The notes beneath the pieces were generated by a model. That model made no database searches. It had not been told where the DNA came from and worked only from the letters and a program-made list of their open reading frames with translations. The translations under genes were made by a program, and so were the position numbers. A DNA stretch of 28,071 nucleotides from JAFAGX01 sp035624215 (lineage in GTDB: Bacteria > Acidobacteriota > Terriglobia > Terriglobales > Acidobacteriaceae), in contig DASPRY010000016.1 in NCBI GenBank assembly GCA_035624215.1, positions 1 to 28,071 on the forward strand. Reading direction: 5' to 3'. Position 1 is the stretch's first letter, and every line of letters starts with the position of its first letter. Shown in pieces: positions 8,159 to 14,537 of this stretch.

Positions 8159-8392
8159 ATGATTAATCTGGAAGACATAAAGATCACAAGCCGGGATGAA
8201 GAGGTCCTGAATCTGCTGGTTCAGGGATGCAGCAACAAAGAAATTGCGGAACAGTTGCACATCAGCCCCCGCACTGTGAAGCAGCATCTGCGCACGTTGT
8301 TTCTGCGGGCTGGGATCACCGAAGGCCGCAAGCGGGTGAAGCTTGCGACTGCCATGTATCAGAAGGAGCAAAGAAACTATGCAGCCATGTGA
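8159..8392 (+). CDS. Stand-alone LuxR/NarL-type HTH protein, cassette 2 first gene (type A)
   Basis: From ATG 8159 the protein is 77 residues and consists of a GerE/LuxR-type HTH: SRDEEVLNLLVQGCSNKEIAEQL, then SPRTVKQHLRTLFLR, then the KRVKLAT tail shared with the cassette 1 protein. No sensor or receiver domain is present. The start is chosen because a GGGAA (8148-8152) precedes it at suitable spacing, because the leader TGGGAA..TGGCCATG parallels cassette 1, and because a hairpin lies the same 29 bases upstream. An in-frame ATG at 8063 would add 32 residues without resemblance to known domains, and ATG 8153 is also possible. The stop overlaps the next start by 14 bases, so the two products are probably made in a fixed ratio by translational coupling. 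Confidence 0.78.
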   Translation: MINLEDIKITSRDEEVLNLLVQGCSNKEIAEQLHISPRTVKQHLRTLFLRAGITEGRKRVKLATAMYQKEQRNYAAM

Positions 8393-8654
8393 TCGGCTTA
8401 CAGCAAAAGAAATTCAAATCGCAACCCTGGTCTGGGAAGGTCTGACGAACCGCGAAATTGCCACCGTGATCGGCACTACCGAACAGGTGGTAAAGAATTA
8501 TTTGCGGAACACCTTCGACAAACTGGGTGTCTGGAGCCGGCTCGAGCTCGCCCTCTATGTGGCCGGCCATGGTGGCGCGGAATGGGAAAAAGCGTTTGGC
8601 AACAAGCCAGCCCCGCTTCTGACACCCAGGGCCTCGTTGGGAGTGGCGGGCTAG
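8379..8654 (+). CDS. Stand-alone LuxR/NarL-type HTH protein, cassette 2 second gene (type B)
   Basis: The 91-residue product begins at ATG 8379 with AAGGAG at 8363-8368, inside the end of the preceding HTH gene. Residues about 7-66 form the GerE/LuxR HTH (TAKEIQIATLVWEGLTNREIA, then EQVVKNYLRNTFDKLGVW and SRLELAL). A short C-terminal tail of about 25 residues is poor in recognisable structure. It is the counterpart of the 5263-5496 gene; GTTE.VVKNYLR and DKLG.W.R.ELAL are shared. A classical response regulator would carry a receiver ahead of this domain. Here the receiver-only gene at 9093 lies about 440 bases downstream, so a functional link is possible but not shown. Confidence 0.82.
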   Translation: MQPCDRLTAKEIQIATLVWEGLTNREIATVIGTTEQVVKNYLRNTFDKLGVWSRLELALYVAGHGGAEWEKAFGNKPAPLLTPRASLGVAG

Positions 8655-9092
8655 TGTTGTTGTTAGATGGCGGCTGATTCACACTCAGGAACGCCGAGAT
8701 TCCGGGAAGCGCGCCAGTACTGGCTCATGCCCACTTTTCCACAAAAATGACCGCTGCGCCAGGGTTATCCAACAGTAGCGAGTCGTCAGTGACATCTTGT
8801 TACAGGCCTCATGTACGGCTCGACACAAAATGCGGCGAGCAATTGCACACATTTCAGTTCCTAGCCCTGTGGAGGGCGGGCATCTGACACAAAAACCAGC
8901 AGCTAGAGCTGAGCAAAAATTATTGACCTGGTAATGGAGCTGAGATAGAGAGCTGATTTTGCTGGGGGCTGTTTCTGCCTGATTCGTCGGTTTGCGGATA
9001 CTTGTGGCCACACCGGGGTGGGGTGTCCGCTCGACAAGAATGCTCTTCGCCGACTTCAGCCATCGGCGGAATACAAAAGCTTAAGACCCGTC
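8655..9092. other. Intergenic region, 438 bases, candidate promoter and direct repeats
   Basis: There is no plausible gene on either strand; the minus-strand frame over 8685-9011 has no domain and no good start. A promoter-like pair (8923-8951) and three copies of GAGCTGA (8906-8912, 8937-8943, 8950-8956) lie in the second half, upstream of the receiver gene. Confidence 0.5.
8923..8951 (+). promoter_or_regulatory. Candidate promoter for the receiver gene, flanked by GAGCTGA repeats
   Basis: TTGACC (8923-8928) is a 5/6 match to the -35 consensus. TAGAGA (8946-8951) follows after 17 bp as a poor -10. Three direct GAGCTGA repeats lie just upstream of the -35, before the -10 and over the -10, an arrangement compatible with a regulator binding over the promoter. 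Confidence 0.35.
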
Positions 9093-9533
9093 ATGACGTG
9101 CACTGAGAAGGATCAGCTCCGAGCTACCGTATTGGTTATTGATGACTCTCCCGAGGTGCGACGCTATCTTCGCCTGGTACTGGAAACCGATCATTACCGC
9201 GTCGAGGTGGCAGCCAACGGGGAAAGTGGATTGGAACGGTTGCGCACCGGCTGGACGCCGTCGGTTGTACTGCTTGACATGCAGATGCCTGGCATGGATG
9301 GCCTTCAAACCTTAAGGCACTTACGTGAACTTCTGCCGGAGCTCAAGGTCATAATGTGTTCCAGCCAGGACGACCCGGAGTTGATTCGCCAAGCCATCTT
9401 ACTGGGTGCTCAAGCGTATTTGGTCAAACCGGTACGGCATCTTTATCTTTCTGCTGCGCTGGAACGCTGTCTTTCTGGTCAATCAGCCGCCTCGCCGAAT
9501 CCGCTGGCGCCCGCCCTAGAGATGACTCATTAA
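9093..9533 (+). CDS. Stand-alone response-regulator receiver (CheY-like)
   Basis: The protein accepts a phosphoryl group from a histidine kinase. From ATG 9093 it has 146 residues, one receiver domain (about 12-128) and a short tail. The key residues are all present: the acidic pair Asp17/Asp18 (VLVIDDSPE), the phospho-acceptor Asp62 (VVLLDMQMPGMDG), Ser90 or Ser91 at the switch position and Lys112 (YLVKP). There is no output domain, so it must act by protein contact, as CheY or a phosphorelay intermediate does. GTG 9018 would add 25 residues ahead of the domain and is less likely. No kinase gene is in the window. The bare HTH proteins just upstream could in principle serve as separate outputs, but that is speculation. 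Confidence 0.9.
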   Translation: MTCTEKDQLRATVLVIDDSPEVRRYLRLVLETDHYRVEVAANGESGLERLRTGWTPSVVLLDMQMPGMDGLQTLRHLRELLPELKVIMCSSQDDPELIRQAILLGAQAYLVKPVRHLYLSAALERCLSGQSAASPNPLAPALEMTH

Positions 9534-9568
9534 CGCCGTGAAACGTACTCATTGATCGGTCTCCGAAC

Positions 9569-10219
9569 TCATTTAGGAATTCGAATCAAGCTGCTCACGA
9601 ACTGCTTCAGTAGAGCTTTGTCCTGCCCAGACATTCCTGTGAATTGCACCCCATTGCCGTAACCCGGAGTGCTGGTGATGACCTTACCGTTGGCAGAGAG
9701 CTTGGTTTCTTTCACCCAGAAAGCGAGCCGAATCTCAGTTGTGGGTGCCAGCGGATTGGGCATTTCGACAAAGCATCCTCCTTCACTAATGTCCCCAATC
9801 CGTGCGCGAATTGGGGCATCCTGGTTGGGCAGGTGAACTTCAACCGAATTCCCGCAGCGCACACGGGGATGTGCCCGTCGATCATGGGCGTCGCGCGCGG
9901 AGCCGTCCACGGCCGCGCCCGGCAGCGGAAAATCCCAAAGAGTTTTTTCCGGAGAGAGATTGAGAAGTCCGAGATGGCCAAGCTTCGGGGTTCCGGGCTG
10001 GCCCACCCATTTCACTCGGAAGTGGGCCTTGGTTGCGCCATAGGTCAAGCCGATGATCTCGTCAAGGTTGGGCTGGGCCCTTACCCCGCTTAGTTCCGCC
10101 CCGTGGCGGCTCACGTTGACGGTGAAAACCTTCTCAGAGAAGATTTGACCGGAGCTGTCCGTTCCGAAGATGCGGACGGGTACTTTGATCTCTTTTCTGG
10201 GTTCCCGGCGTTTACCCAT
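9569..10219 (-). CDS. Tandem PilZ-domain protein (c-di-GMP receptor)
   Basis: The 216-residue protein has two PilZ domains in a row. The first covers about residues 1-100, with the RxxxR motif at Arg4-Arg8 and NxSxxG at 35-40 (NVSRHG). The second covers about 111-216, with RxxxR at Arg115-Arg119 and DxSxxG at 143-148 (DISEGG). Both therefore keep the two motifs that bind cyclic-di-GMP. No membrane span or catalytic domain is visible, so it is likely a cytoplasmic adaptor. ATG 10219 is chosen; the TTG just before it would add one residue. The gene stands alone on the minus strand, converging on the receiver gene. A diguanylate cyclase and another PilZ protein lie within 3 kb, which supports a local c-di-GMP theme. 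Its target is unknown. Confidence 0.9.
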   Translation of the reverse strand: MGKRREPRKEIKVPVRIFGTDSSGQIFSEKVFTVNVSRHGAELSGVRAQPNLDEIIGLTYGATKAHFRVKWVGQPGTPKLGHLGLLNLSPEKTLWDFPLPGAAVDGSARDAHDRRAHPRVRCGNSVEVHLPNQDAPIRARIGDISEGGCFVEMPNPLAPTTEIRLAFWVKETKLSANGKVITSTPGYGNGVQFTGMSGQDKALLKQFVSSLIRIPK

Positions 10220-10480
10220 CAAAGGCTAAGCTCCCGGCGGCTAGCTACTAGTCACGTGATTCTACTGCAAAGATGAGCGTAACGCCCAATTACCAATATT
10301 TGGCCAGATATAAAGCGGCGCAGGTAATTCGGGAAAAACAATGCAAAAGCTTGCACGATTACGGGCGCAGTATCTTGCCAGAAACCATCCGGCTAAAGCT
10401 TTGGGCCAGGCTGCCTCGGCAGTCTAATTGCTACACAAAGCGGAACCTGGGATGCTGTTCCCCCGGGTCACGACAGCCGC

Positions 10481-10915
10481 ATGGCACACAAAGAGACTTT
10501 CTGGATGGCGTGTGATTCGGTTGAGCAGCTTCGGGCCGAGTATGGTCCCTTCCACACCCGAGCTGAGGCTGAATGCGAGGCCCGCAAGCTCGGTTTTGGC
10601 TACCTGTTGCGCTACGAGCACGTTGTTGACTCTAACGACGAGATCGAAGAAGTACGCTGCATCTTCGTAGAGCTGCCGCCATGCGAAGGCACCATCGTGT
10701 CCCGCAAACGCGAGCCAGCCAGCATTGAAGAGCGAAAATTCCATACCCGCTGCGCCAGTTGCGGGGAAGCGGCAGTTCATGATGAGCCATGGCGGGCCGA
10801 AGTTTGGGCCGACATTCACGAATTTGAGCACAGCCGTCACCGCGTCCGCCTGTTCGAGCAGACCCGTCTGCAGGGTCTCAAAGAGATCGGCGACTGGCGC
10901 GACCGCTGCGCCTAG
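10481..10915 (+). CDS. Conserved-looking hypothetical protein
   Basis: I do not recognise this 144-residue soluble protein. It is rich in charged residues (many Glu and Arg), with no signal peptide or membrane span. The N-terminal part (MACDSVEQLRAEYGPFHTRAEAECEARKLGF) looks like a compact alpha/beta unit. A CASC motif about two thirds along could bind metal, but no second cysteine pair is visible. Codon use resembles its neighbours, and the frame is open and well balanced, which supports a real gene. No clear ribosome binding site precedes ATG 10481. The neighbour upstream is divergent and the next gene downstream is about 85 bases away. Confidence 0.65.
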   Translation: MAHKETFWMACDSVEQLRAEYGPFHTRAEAECEARKLGFGYLLRYEHVVDSNDEIEEVRCIFVELPPCEGTIVSRKREPASIEERKFHTRCASCGEAAVHDEPWRAEVWADIHEFEHSRHRVRLFEQTRLQGLKEIGDWRDRCA

Positions 10916-11000
10916 GCTGATTCCCCTTCTGCAAAAACCGCCAGTTTTCTGCTACTCTGGTGCCACGTTAGCCTGCTGCGTTAACCGCTACTGAGAAAAT

Positions 11001-11453
11001 GTGATGGCTCTGTTCCTACTCCTGGTTTTGACAGCAATTCCGTTAATCGGCATAGCCTGGATCGCCGTCTCCGGTTCGCTCTTTCCCCAGCCCACCGTAG
11101 ACGCGCTATTTATGTCGCTGATCTTACTTACGATGTCGGCGATCCTCGGCGCCACCGCGTTATTTGAGCTCCGCAAACGGGCGGTTGGGGCCAACTCGGC
11201 GCCGAGCCCTCCAAATTCACTTTCACCCGGAGGCCTGGTGCGTCGCGGAAAAGTGAAAGAAGTAGTCTTTTTTGAGGCCCATGTCGGCGAGCCGAACAAA
11301 TCCATTGTCACTCTCCTAAATGATGGCCGCCCCTCCCAAATGCTGGTATTGAGTGGCGATATGCGTAATGCCCTACCGGTTGGGCAAAAAGTGCAGATCA
11401 CCATGCGCAAAGAAGGCGCCCAGAACGTTCTGGTCAACGTCACTTACGCCTGA
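11001..11453 (+). CDS. Small membrane protein with C-terminal soluble domain, unknown function
   Basis: The 150-residue product (GTG 11001 or ATG 11004, weak GAGAAAA upstream) has two hydrophobic segments, about residues 3-26 and 35-53, close to an inner-membrane hairpin. A Pro/Ser linker follows, then a beta-rich soluble domain of about 75 residues (VRRGKVKEVVFFEAH, SIVTLLNDG, VGQKVQITMRK) that resembles a small OB- or SH3-like barrel; that comparison is by pattern only. No catalytic motif is visible. It lies between an unknown gene and the GGDEF gene on the same strand, with gaps of 85 and 128 bases, so co-transcription is possible but unproven. Confidence 0.7.
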   Translation: MMALFLLLVLTAIPLIGIAWIAVSGSLFPQPTVDALFMSLILLTMSAILGATALFELRKRAVGANSAPSPPNSLSPGGLVRRGKVKEVVFFEAHVGEPNKSIVTLLNDGRPSQMLVLSGDMRNALPVGQKVQITMRKEGAQNVLVNVTYA

Positions 11454-11581
11454 TTTTGGCCGTTCCCAAATTACGAACGTAACCCCGAGCACGTTTTCGA
11501 TCTCGCACCAGACCACATGCTCATCGGAAAATTCCCAAGTACCTGTGTCACAAACCTGGCCTGTACGGCCGGCACACGGGA

Positions 11582-12433
11582 GTGGAGATCTTGCAAACGG
11601 GAAAGTTGTTTCCGATAGAGGAAGAGGAGCACGCTCCGGTAAGTTCCATGCTGGAACGAGCGGAGCAAATCCAGCGCGAAATTCACCAGCTTTCGGGCCG
11701 CGACCTGCAGTTGTGGTCCATAGGATTACTGGTCATGCTGGTGCTGGCGGCCGGCATGCTGGCCTTGATTTTTCCGAATATCGTTTGGGCGCAGCATGTC
11801 ATCCACATAGAATCGGCGTATCTGCCGCAATTGTTTTTTGGTCTGATCTCCCTGATTCTGCTCTTCAACATCTATCTGATTGGGCAGAAAATCAGTCTCA
11901 ACCACACACGCCGTTCCCTGATCAGCGAACTGGTTTTGAATGAGCGACTCGAGAGCCTGTCGCTGATCGATCCGCTTACTGAACTGCTCAACCGCCGAGC
12001 CTTAAATGAGCTGATTCCGCGCGAGGTTGCCCGGGCCAACCGTTTGGGATGCCATCTCACATTCATGACTATCGATCTCGATGGCTTTCGCGAATTTAAT
12101 TCCAAGTTTGGCGCATTGGAAGGCAACTTACTGCTGCGCGATTTCGGCAAAATGCTGAAAACCACATTTCGCGGCGGCGATTTGATTTTCCGTCACGGTG
12201 GCGACGAGTTTCTGGTGATTATGCCCGACACCGATGAGCAGCAGATCCAGCCGCCTTTACAACGCCTACTCCGTGCCGTGACGCACTGGAATGCTAACAG
12301 CGGCAAGGACCATGAGCTAACGTTTGCGTGGGCAGTCGCACCCTACGTGACGGGCAGCGATGTCGCTGACGTGTTGCGCAGTGTCGATCGCAAAATGTAC
12401 CAGAAAAAACATAACTTGGTGCCCGTCTTCTGA
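11582..12433 (+). CDS. Membrane-bound diguanylate cyclase (GGDEF domain)
   Basis: The enzyme makes cyclic-di-GMP from two GTP. The 283-residue protein has two membrane spans (about 45-66 and 80-101) and a linker helix (about 105-128, a likely signalling coiled coil). A complete GGDEF domain runs from about 129 to 283: SLIDPLTELLNRRAL at its start, the metal-binding DLDGFREFN, and the intact signature GGDEF at 206-210. Five residues before the signature is RGGD (197-200), the RxxD inhibitory site, so product inhibition is expected. There is no EAL or sensor domain beyond the short membrane part. The start is GTG 11582, preceded by a modest GGGA. A PilZ gene follows 15 bases after the stop codon and is probably in the same transcript. 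Confidence 0.92.
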   Translation: MEILQTGKLFPIEEEEHAPVSSMLERAEQIQREIHQLSGRDLQLWSIGLLVMLVLAAGMLALIFPNIVWAQHVIHIESAYLPQLFFGLISLILLFNIYLIGQKISLNHTRRSLISELVLNERLESLSLIDPLTELLNRRALNELIPREVARANRLGCHLTFMTIDLDGFREFNSKFGALEGNLLLRDFGKMLKTTFRGGDLIFRHGGDEFLVIMPDTDEQQIQPPLQRLLRAVTHWNANSGKDHELTFAWAVAPYVTGSDVADVLRSVDRKMYQKKHNLVPVF

Positions 12434-12448
12434 ACCCTGACTAATGGC

Positions 12449-12802
12449 ATGAGCATGGAACCGACCGTCGTTCATCCTCGATTTCCCCTCGCCACCACGG
12501 TAATGGTGCGCGAAACGGCCAGTGGTGCAGCAGTACTGGCGCGGCTCAAGAATATTAGCCTCAGTGGATGTTACCTGGAGACGCCGCGCCAGATTGCGGA
12601 AGGCGCGCGCGTGCGGGTGGTGTTGCAAACGCCTAAGTTGCGTGCCGACCTCTGGGGCATGGTGCGGAGGCGCGATCAAACCGGGGTAGGCATACAGTTC
12701 ACTAACGGCGCCACCGTCGAAGACTGGAAGCGGCTGGAATCGCTCATCGCTCACTTGCAAGATTCAGCGACTGCCACAATCGCAGCTTCAAACGCCGAAT
12801 AG
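12449..12802 (+). CDS. Single PilZ-domain protein with degenerate RxxxR motif
   Basis: The 117-residue protein is one PilZ domain (about residues 8-105) plus a short Ala/Ser tail. The second c-di-GMP motif, NxSxxG, is intact at 35-40 (NISLSG). The first, RxxxR, is incomplete: HPRFPL keeps only Arg11, with Val at position 7. Binding of c-di-GMP may be weakened or absent, or another Arg may substitute. The gene starts 15 bases after the GGDEF gene, so it is a natural receptor for that cyclase. It ends tail to tail with the pentose-phosphate operon, only 12 bases away. Confidence 0.88.
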   Translation: MSMEPTVVHPRFPLATTVMVRETASGAAVLARLKNISLSGCYLETPRQIAEGARVRVVLQTPKLRADLWGMVRRRDQTGVGIQFTNGATVEDWKRLESLIAHLQDSATATIAASNAE

Positions 12803-12814
12803 CTCGCGGCCGGT

Positions 12815-13552
12815 TTAGCGAGACAAGGAAGCTGCAGCGTCGCGATCGACGAACCAAAATAACTTGCCGTTTTCCGGGCACACTCTTTGAGACGGTAGAT
12901 CCGCGTTCCTATTCTCCAAGATCTCATGAAGGATGCTGGCCTTGTCCTTGCCGCTGACGAGGAACATCACGCGGCGGGCATGGTTAAGGACGGGATAGCT
13001 CAGCGTGATGCGGTAGGTTTTGAACTTCTCCACCCAATTAGCGACGACCATTCGATGGGTGTCGTTCAGAGCTGCAGTGCTGGGGAAAAGGGATGCAGTA
13101 TGACCGTCAGGGCCAATACCCAAAAGCACCAGATCAAACCGGGGAAATTCGTTCGGTTGAAGCTTGAAGAATGTGCGCAGCGCCTGTTCATAGTCGAGCG
13201 CTGCTTTTTCTGCATCCAGCTCGGCACGAATGCGGAAGACATTTTCCGCCGGCAACGACACCTTGGATAACAGCGCTTCGTTCGCCATGCGATAGTTGCT
13301 CTCTGGATCATCTGGTGGCACGTGCCGTTCGTCGCCGAAGAAGAAATAAACCTTCTGCCAGGGAATCGTTTGCCGGAATTCGCGAGCCAGCAGCGAATAA
13401 AGGCTGCGGGGAGTGGAGCCTCCGGAAAGCGCCACACAAAAGCGACCTCGGGTCTGTATTGCCTCTGACGCGAGAGAAGCGAACTGCGTGGCCGCCGCCT
13501 GAAATAAAGCGCCGGGACTTTCCAGAACCTTCAGCTCAGATTCACAAGACAT
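12815..13552 (-). CDS. pgl: 6-phosphogluconolactonase
   Basis: The enzyme hydrolyses 6-phosphogluconolactone to 6-phosphogluconate, the second step of the oxidative pentose phosphate pathway. From ATG 13552 the protein has 245 residues, normal for the SOL/DevB family. Key motifs are SGGSTP (43-48), GDERHVP (73-79) and GIGPDGHTASLFP (145-157), the last holding the catalytic His. An in-frame start 60 bases further upstream would overlap glk and is unlikely; ATG 13552 lies 4 bases after the glk stop. This is the last gene of the operon on the minus strand and supplies the step between Zwf and Gnd, both encoded in the same operon. Confidence 0.95.
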   Translation of the reverse strand: MSCESELKVLESPGALFQAAATQFASLASEAIQTRGRFCVALSGGSTPRSLYSLLAREFRQTIPWQKVYFFFGDERHVPPDDPESNYRMANEALLSKVSLPAENVFRIRAELDAEKAALDYEQALRTFFKLQPNEFPRFDLVLLGIGPDGHTASLFPSTAALNDTHRMVVANWVEKFKTYRITLSYPVLNHARRVMFLVSGKDKASILHEILENRNADLPSQRVCPENGKLFWFVDRDAAASLSR

Positions 13553-13556
13553 GCGG

Positions 13557-14537
13557 CTAATCCTCTGCTGCCAGCGCACAACGCGCAGCGCCCAGCAGCG
13601 CTGTTTTGTCATTAATGATTACTTTTACTGGGATGCCTTCGAGCAACGGTTGCATTCTTCCTTTCCCGATAAAAGATTGCATGAACAGGGGGCCGACTAT
13701 CCGGGAGAGCAACTTGGGAGCGATGCCACCGCCGAGGAACACTCCGCCAGTGGCCATCACCTTCAGGGCAAGATTTCCCGCTTCAGCCGCGTAAAGCGAA
13801 ATGAAGATGTCGAGCGCCTGTTCGCCAAGCGGAGATTTGCCCTCCAGCGCGGCGCGGGTAATCGCCGCCGCCGGATCACCGTGCAGGATTTCCTCGGCAA
13901 GCCATTCCGGTTCTTCTCCGCGGTGGGTATCGCGGAGAAAATAGAAGATGTTTACCAGGCCCGGCCCGGAAACGACTCGCTCGAAACTGACGTGACCATA
14001 GCGGGCGGCAAGATAGCGCAACAGCTCGATTTCCAGTTCGGTGCGCGGAGCAAAGTCTGCATGACCGCCTTCGCTGGCAAAGATGTGATGCTGCTTCCCG
14101 TCCCAATACAAGCCTGCCTCGCCCAGTCCGGTTCCTGCCGAAATTACAGCCTGGTTGCCGGCCGCTTCCGCGGTCATGGGATTAAGCAATACCAAGTCAT
14201 TTGAGCTTAACGTCGCAATGCCCCAGGCGTTAGCCTCGAGATCGTTGATGAGTGCGATTTTTTTGAGCTTCAGTTCTTCGGCCAGGCGCTTTGACTCGAC
14301 AATCCAGGGAAGGTTAGGAGTTTCTACGCGGCCATCCCGAACCGGGCCTGCCACTCCAAAGCAGGCGGCATCGGGATGAAGTTTGGAATCGGCGACGAAG
14401 GCGGTCGCAATCTCATCCAGTCCCTGATACTCGCGACTAGAAAAGACCGATAGGGCAGCGGGCTGCAATTGGCCGTTCGAGACATCGAAGAACGCCAGGC
14501 GGGTGTGGGTTCCGCCGATGTCGCCGGCCAGGATCAT
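13557..14537 (-). CDS. glk: Glucokinase (Glk family, ATP-dependent)
   Basis: The enzyme phosphorylates glucose to glucose-6-phosphate. The 326-residue length fits the bacterial Glk family. The N-terminal phosphate loop DIGGTHTR (6-13) is intact, as are the substrate-region Asn-Asp-Leu-Glu (INDLEANAWG), the SAGTGLGEAGL segment and the later ATGGVFLGGGIAPK. The zinc-binding CxCGxxGC of ROK kinases is absent, so this is a Glk-type enzyme. Its ATG overlaps the zwf stop by 4 bases (ATGA at 14534-14537), showing tight translational coupling. Together with Zwf and Pgi it places the entry of glucose and both fates of glucose-6-phosphate in one operon. Confidence 0.95.
   Translation of the reverse strand: MILAGDIGGTHTRLAFFDVSNGQLQPAALSVFSSREYQGLDEIATAFVADSKLHPDAACFGVAGPVRDGRVETPNLPWIVESKRLAEELKLKKIALINDLEANAWGIATLSSNDLVLLNPMTAEAAGNQAVISAGTGLGEAGLYWDGKQHHIFASEGGHADFAPRTELEIELLRYLAARYGHVSFERVVSGPGLVNIFYFLRDTHRGEEPEWLAEEILHGDPAAAITRAALEGKSPLGEQALDIFISLYAAEAGNLALKVMATGGVFLGGGIAPKLLSRIVGPLFMQSFIGKGRMQPLLEGIPVKVIINDKTALLGAARCALAAED

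Noticed and set aside
10273..10515. Possible 80-residue protein upstream of the 10481 gene
   Set aside because: It overlaps the better-supported gene in another frame, has no domain, and its composition changes along its length.
12803..12822. Bidirectional terminator between the PilZ gene and pgl
   Set aside because: Only a 5-bp stem (CTCGC/GCGAG) with a 10-base loop, no T run on either strand, and it overlaps the pgl stop.
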